Positions 5,886 through 8,637 of a DNA stretch of 8,637 nt are shown piece after piece. A program made the position numbers and the translations under genes. Each line of letters starts with the position of its first letter. Position 1 is the stretch's first letter. The notes below the pieces were generated by a model. It did not search any database, was not told where the DNA came from, and worked only from the letters and a program-made list of their open reading frames with translations. The stretch comes from an uncultured Collinsella sp. Its GTDB lineage: Bacteria > Actinomycetota > Coriobacteriia > Coriobacteriales > Coriobacteriaceae. The stretch is from assembly GCA_902475825.1 (NCBI GenBank), contig CABSBA010000057.1, positions 1 through 8,637 of the forward strand, read 5' to 3'.

Positions 5886-6443
5886 CTACCCACTCCTCTT
5901 TTCGTTCGATTCTTTGCTCGAGCCGTCACTCGAGCCCTCGTTCAAATCGTTCGCGCCGCCTTTGCGCGGCAGACGGCCGGCAATCGTCTCGCGCAGCGCG
6001 CACCATTTATCCGCCAGGCACACAATCCATGCCTCACGACACGTCGGCGGCACCGGTACCAGCGGAAACATATGCCGCACGATGATATTCCGCTCGCGCG
6101 GCGTCAGCTCAAAATCTTCCTCCGCACGCGCCAAGGCAAAAAACGGGTGGCGAAAGCCATGCAGCCGATGGCTTGGGTCGGGATCGTGCCAGTCATAGAG
6201 AAAGTAATCGTGCAGCAGGGCCCCGCGCAGCAACGAGGCGCGGTCAACCGAGACACCGACGCGGCCCAGGCGCTCGGCAAAGGACAGACTTGCCCGCGCC
6301 ACCGAGGTCACATGTGCATAGACCGTCACATCGCCATGTTGGATAAACTCATGCATCAGGTCCAAGCGGCCCGCCTGGGCGAGCTGACGGGCGGCATCGT
6401 CGACCTCGCGCGCGATTTTCTCGGCACGAACGGTATCGGACAT
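5886..6443 (-). CDS. HD-domain phosphohydrolase
   Basis: A soluble metal-dependent phosphohydrolase of 185 residues; substrate unknown. Metal ligands of the HD fold are visible: His44 in YAHVTSVAR, His78-Asp79 in LLHDYFLYDWH, extra histidines His99 (GFRHP) and His124 (IVRHMFPL), and Asp145 in CLADKW. The spread-out HD...H...H...D pattern fits the COG1418-like group rather than the HDIG or GGDEF-linked types. The C-terminal 20 residues are low-complexity (Gly, Ser, Glu, Asn) and likely disordered. Start at 6443 is supported by AAGGAGG four bases upstream; an in-frame upstream ATG at 6488 has no such site. It is the first gene of a two-gene unit with the PF06541 protein, so both probably serve one process, perhaps at the membrane. 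Confidence 0.88.
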   Translation of the reverse strand: MSDTVRAEKIAREVDDAARQLAQAGRLDLMHEFIQHGDVTVYAHVTSVARASLSFAERLGRVGVSVDRASLLRGALLHDYFLYDWHDPDPSHRLHGFRHPFFALARAEEDFELTPRERNIIVRHMFPLVPVPPTCREAWIVCLADKWCALRETIAGRLPRKGGANDLNEGSSDGSSKESNEKRSG

Positions 6444-6529
6444 GCGGCCTCCTTCCGGCGACGCTCGGCGGCAAGCCGCGGCCTGCACGCAATGAATAAA
6501 ATCATCATCGAATCTACCAGTATGGCATC

Positions 6530-6547
6530 GGACAAAACGTTTTGCCC
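6530..6547. promoter_or_regulatory. Palindrome in the divergent HD/dxs intergenic region
   Basis: CAAAACGTTTTG (6533-6544) is a perfect 12-bp palindrome, extended to 18 bases by a GG/CC pair outside one unpaired base on each side. It lies 87 bases upstream of the HD gene start and 128 bases upstream of the DXS-like gene, a good place for a shared operator. No clear promoter hexamers were found on either strand. Confidence 0.4.
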
Positions 6548-6619
6548 CACCAGTTGGCGAATTACCGCGCCGCCGTCACATATCAAACGCCAAAATGTGC
6601 GAGACTGTCTTGTGCAATT

Positions 6620-6646
6620 GTGCCGGCCGAGGGAGTGCCGGCGCAC
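6620..6646 (+). promoter_or_regulatory. Leader hairpin before the DXS-like gene
   Basis: GTGCCGGC (6620-6627) can pair with GCCGGC plus CAC (6637-6646) with one bulged G. It lies 26 bases before the start codon and just ahead of the GGAG at 6656-6659, so it could affect ribosome access. It could also be chance in GC-rich sequence. Confidence 0.25.
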
Positions 6647-6671
6647 GATTCGCATGGAGTAACCCACAACG

Positions 6672-8453
6672 ATGCTGCTTACGCAAACGACAACGCCCGA
6701 GGACGTCAAGGCTCTCGATCGCGCCGAGCTTCCGCTGCTCTGCGGCGAGATCCGCCACGCCATCCTCGAAAGCTCCGCCGCCGTCGGCGGGCACGTTGCC
6801 CCCAACCTGGGCGTCGTTGAGCTTACGGTCGCGCTCCATCGCGTGTTTAACTCCCCCACCGACAAAATTGTCTTTGACGTATCGCACCAGACCTACGCCC
6901 ACAAGGCGCTGACCGGGCGCGCGTACACCTATATCGATCCGGAGCGTTATGGTGAGGCTTCTGGCTTTGCCAATCCCGACGAGTCCGAACACGACCTGTT
7001 CGCCATGGGCCACACCTCCACATCGGTGAGCCTGGGCTGCGGCCTTGCCCACGCCCGTGATCTGGCGGGCGACAGCTACAACGTCATTACCATCATTGGC
7101 GACGGTTCGCTTTCGGGCGGTCTGGCGTTTGAGGGCTTCAACAACGCCGCCGATCTCGACAGCAACCTGATCATCATCGTCAACGATAACGACCAGTCCA
7201 TTGCCGAAAACCACGGTGGCCTGTATCGCAATCTGGCCGAGCTGCGCGCCAGCAACGGCACCTGCGAGCGCAACGTTTTCCGCGCGATGGGGCTCGACTA
7301 CCGCTATCTGGACGCCGGTAACGATGTGTTGGCCCTGGTCGACGCGTTGCAGGAACTGCGCGATATCAATCATCCCATCGTACTGCACGTCTCCACCGCC
7401 AAGGGCAAGGGCTTTGAGCCGGCCCAGAGCGACCCCGAGCGCTGGCACCACGTGGGTCCGTTTGACATGGCGACCGGGCGCAAGCTCTGCCCGGGCCATC
7501 CGAGCGAGCCTGCGCCGCGCACCTATGCCGACATTACGGGCGAGGCGCTCAGCGCCGCCATCAAGCGCGATCCGCAGGTCGTGGGCATCACGGCCGCCAC
7601 GCCCTACATCATGGGCTTTACGCCCGAGCTTCGCGCTGCCGCCGGCAAACAGTTCGTCGATGTGGGCATTGCCGAGGAGCATGCCGTAACCTTTGCCACC
7701 GCGCTTGCGCGCTCGGGCGCTAAGCCGGTCTTTGGCGTGTACGGTACGTTCCTGCAGCGCGCCTACGACGAACTGTGGCACGACCTGTGCCTCAACGACG
7801 CCCCCGCAACCATCCTGGTGTTTGGTGCGTCGATCTTTGGCACCACGTCCGAGACGCACCTCTCGTTCTTTGATATTTCCATGCTGGGCGGTCTTCCTAA
7901 CATGCACTACTTGGCACCGGCCTGCATGGAGGAATATCTGTCCATGCTGAGCTGGTCGCTCGACCACCGCGAGCATCCCGTGGCGATCCGCGTACCGGGC
8001 ATTGGCCTGGTTAGCCGCCCCGATTTGGCGCCCGCCGAGGACACCGACTACAGCGCCGTTCGCTACAACGTGGTGCGTCAGGGCCGCGACGTAGCCGTGC
8101 TCGCGCTCGGCGATTTCTTTGAGCTGGGCGAGCGCGTGGCAAACCGCTTGGCTGCCGAGTACGGTATCGAAGCCACGCTCGTCAACCCGCGCTATGCAAC
8201 CGAACTTGACCGTGAGTTCCTTGACAGCCTTGCCGCCGAGCATCGCGTTGTCGTCACCCTCGAGGACGGCATCTTGGACGGCGGCTGGGGCGAGCGCGTG
8301 GCATGTTACCTGGCCTGCACGCCGCTGCGCACACGTACCTTTGGCATCGCCAAGGGCTTCCCCGACCGCTACGACCCCAACGAGCTGCTCGCTCAGAACG
8401 GCATGACGGTCGAGAATATGGCTGCCGAAGCCGCGAGACTACTCAACGAGTAA
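6672..8453 (+). CDS. dxs: 1-deoxy-D-xylulose-5-phosphate synthase family protein (divergent DXS)
   Basis: A thiamine-diphosphate enzyme of 593 residues. Canonical DXS (about 620-640) joins pyruvate and glyceraldehyde 3-phosphate in the first step of the MEP isoprenoid pathway. Visible: GGHVAPNLGVVELT with His41, SHQTYAHK (His72, His77), GHTSTS (113-118), the ThDP/Mg motif GDGSLSGG...NDN (143-173), catalytic Glu335 in IAEEHAV, Tyr357 in VYGTFLQRAYDE, and the transketolase C-terminal domain ending DGGWGERV. Oddities: the linker after the NDN motif is about 35 residues shorter than usual; the canonical DRAG...GADG...TH motif reads FGAS...GTTSETH (384-396); RYPRG reads RVPGI (440-444). By gapless comparison E. 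coli Arg420, Asp427 and Arg478 are replaced. It may thus use another acceptor. The start is fixed by an in-frame stop at 6660-6662; the GGAG site is 12 bases away, longer than usual. A terminator follows. Confidence 0.85.
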   Translation: MLLTQTTTPEDVKALDRAELPLLCGEIRHAILESSAAVGGHVAPNLGVVELTVALHRVFNSPTDKIVFDVSHQTYAHKALTGRAYTYIDPERYGEASGFANPDESEHDLFAMGHTSTSVSLGCGLAHARDLAGDSYNVITIIGDGSLSGGLAFEGFNNAADLDSNLIIIVNDNDQSIAENHGGLYRNLAELRASNGTCERNVFRAMGLDYRYLDAGNDVLALVDALQELRDINHPIVLHVSTAKGKGFEPAQSDPERWHHVGPFDMATGRKLCPGHPSEPAPRTYADITGEALSAAIKRDPQVVGITAATPYIMGFTPELRAAAGKQFVDVGIAEEHAVTFATALARSGAKPVFGVYGTFLQRAYDELWHDLCLNDAPATILVFGASIFGTTSETHLSFFDISMLGGLPNMHYLAPACMEEYLSMLSWSLDHREHPVAIRVPGIGLVSRPDLAPAEDTDYSAVRYNVVRQGRDVAVLALGDFFELGERVANRLAAEYGIEATLVNPRYATELDREFLDSLAAEHRVVVTLEDGILDGGWGERVACYLACTPLRTRTFGIAKGFPDRYDPNELLAQNGMTVENMAAEAARLLNE

Positions 8454-8454
8454 G

Positions 8455-8494
8455 AAAACCTCCGCAAGGAAAGCACCCCTGCGGAGGTTTTTGT
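8455..8494. terminator. Intrinsic terminator after the DXS-like gene, probably bidirectional
   Basis: AAAACCTCCGCA (8455-8466) pairs perfectly with TGCGGAGGTTTT (8480-8491) around a 13-base loop and runs into TGTTTT. It starts two bases after the stop codon. On the minus strand the stem is followed by TTTTCTT, so it could also stop transcripts arriving from the right. Confidence 0.9.
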
Positions 8495-8510
8495 TTTCAC
8501 GACGCGATTA

Positions 8511-8565
8511 TCTCAATCTGTAACATCTAGGGTCCGAATTTCCGTCTAACTGTTTCAGATTGAGA
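8511..8565. repeat. Imperfect inverted repeat with 20-base arms
   Basis: TCTCAATCTG (8511-8520) and CAGATTGAGA (8556-8565) are perfect inverted copies. The arms extend inward to 8530 and 8546 with 17 of 20 paired, leaving a 15-base loop (8531-8545). It could be a hairpin, a large operator, or a dispersed intergenic repeat. No U-run follows on either side. Confidence 0.65.
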
Positions 8566-8611
8566 CAAAACAGCAAGTCATGGTCGGCGCAAAAAACAAA
8601 TAACCGTTCAT
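8555..8611 (-). CDS. Possible 18-residue peptide (leader-type ORF)
   Basis: ATG at 8609-8611 is preceded on the minus strand by AAGGAG seven bases upstream, an excellent ribosome binding site, but the frame closes after 18 codons (MNGYLFFAPTMTCCFVSI). The stop codon falls inside the right arm of the neighbouring inverted repeat. It could be a leader peptide, a tiny hydrophobic peptide, or the stub of a disrupted gene. The site next to a stop-embedded hairpin is the main reason to list it. No gene follows before the terminator. Confidence 0.25.
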   Translation of the reverse strand: MNGYLFFAPTMTCCFVSI

Positions 8612-8637
8612 ACGCGATCTCCTTACTTATATATGCG

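Noticed and set aside
6540..6671. TPP riboswitch ahead of the ThDP enzyme gene
   Set aside because: No conserved TPP-riboswitch core such as CTGAGA is seen, and the leader is short with only one small GC hairpin.
6576..8243. Long open frame (555 codons) on the minus strand across the DXS-like gene
   Set aside because: It is antisense to a clearly conserved enzyme and arises from GC-rich codon bias; its protein has no recognisable domain and it has no fitting ribosome binding site.

Overview
This is a GC-rich bacterial chromosome window. The protein set, the high GC with many short palindromic repeats, and strong GGAGG-type ribosome binding sites fit a gut actinobacterium of the class Coriobacteriia, most likely Collinsella. 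That placement is inference from protein flavour, not a database match.

Layout, left to right. Positions 1-243 hold the start of a small membrane peptide gene that leaves the window on the minus strand, with a plausible promoter/operator, and a strong hairpin that touches the next gene's stop codon. Positions 244-3018 carry a minus-strand nitrogen block. In transcription order it is amtB (ammonium channel), a large cruciform-like repeat, a P-II signal protein (GlnK type), a terminator-like hairpin, then a Cof-type HAD phosphatase. Upstream of amtB is an 11-bp-periodic array of GAAAC boxes that resembles actinobacterial GlnR sites.

Positions 3263-4836 form the accessory part. One minus-strand gene encodes an AbiEi-like winged-helix plus DUF559/Vsr-like nuclease-fold protein. 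It sits between two perfect 159-bp direct repeats, and each repeat is itself an array of 24-bp palindromes spaced 40-41 bp. The gene plus one repeat is a 1,415-bp unit that could be excised or duplicated by recombination.

Positions 4863-6443 are a tight minus-strand pair: an HD-domain phosphohydrolase followed 3 bp later by a PF06541 membrane protein (annotated in databases as putative ABC transporter permease). A divergent intergenic region with a 12-bp perfect palindrome separates it from a plus-strand DXS-family enzyme (6672-8453), which ends in a good intrinsic terminator. The DXS-like protein keeps the thiamine-diphosphate machinery but appears to lack three conserved acceptor-side residues. 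The last 140 bases hold an imperfect inverted repeat overlapping a possible 18-codon minus-strand ORF.

Working together: AmtB and the P-II protein should form a channel/plug pair. The P-II T-loop keeps the pore-plugging Arg47 but has no Tyr51, so control would be by metabolites only. No tRNA, rRNA, CRISPR array or insertion-sequence transposase is visible.
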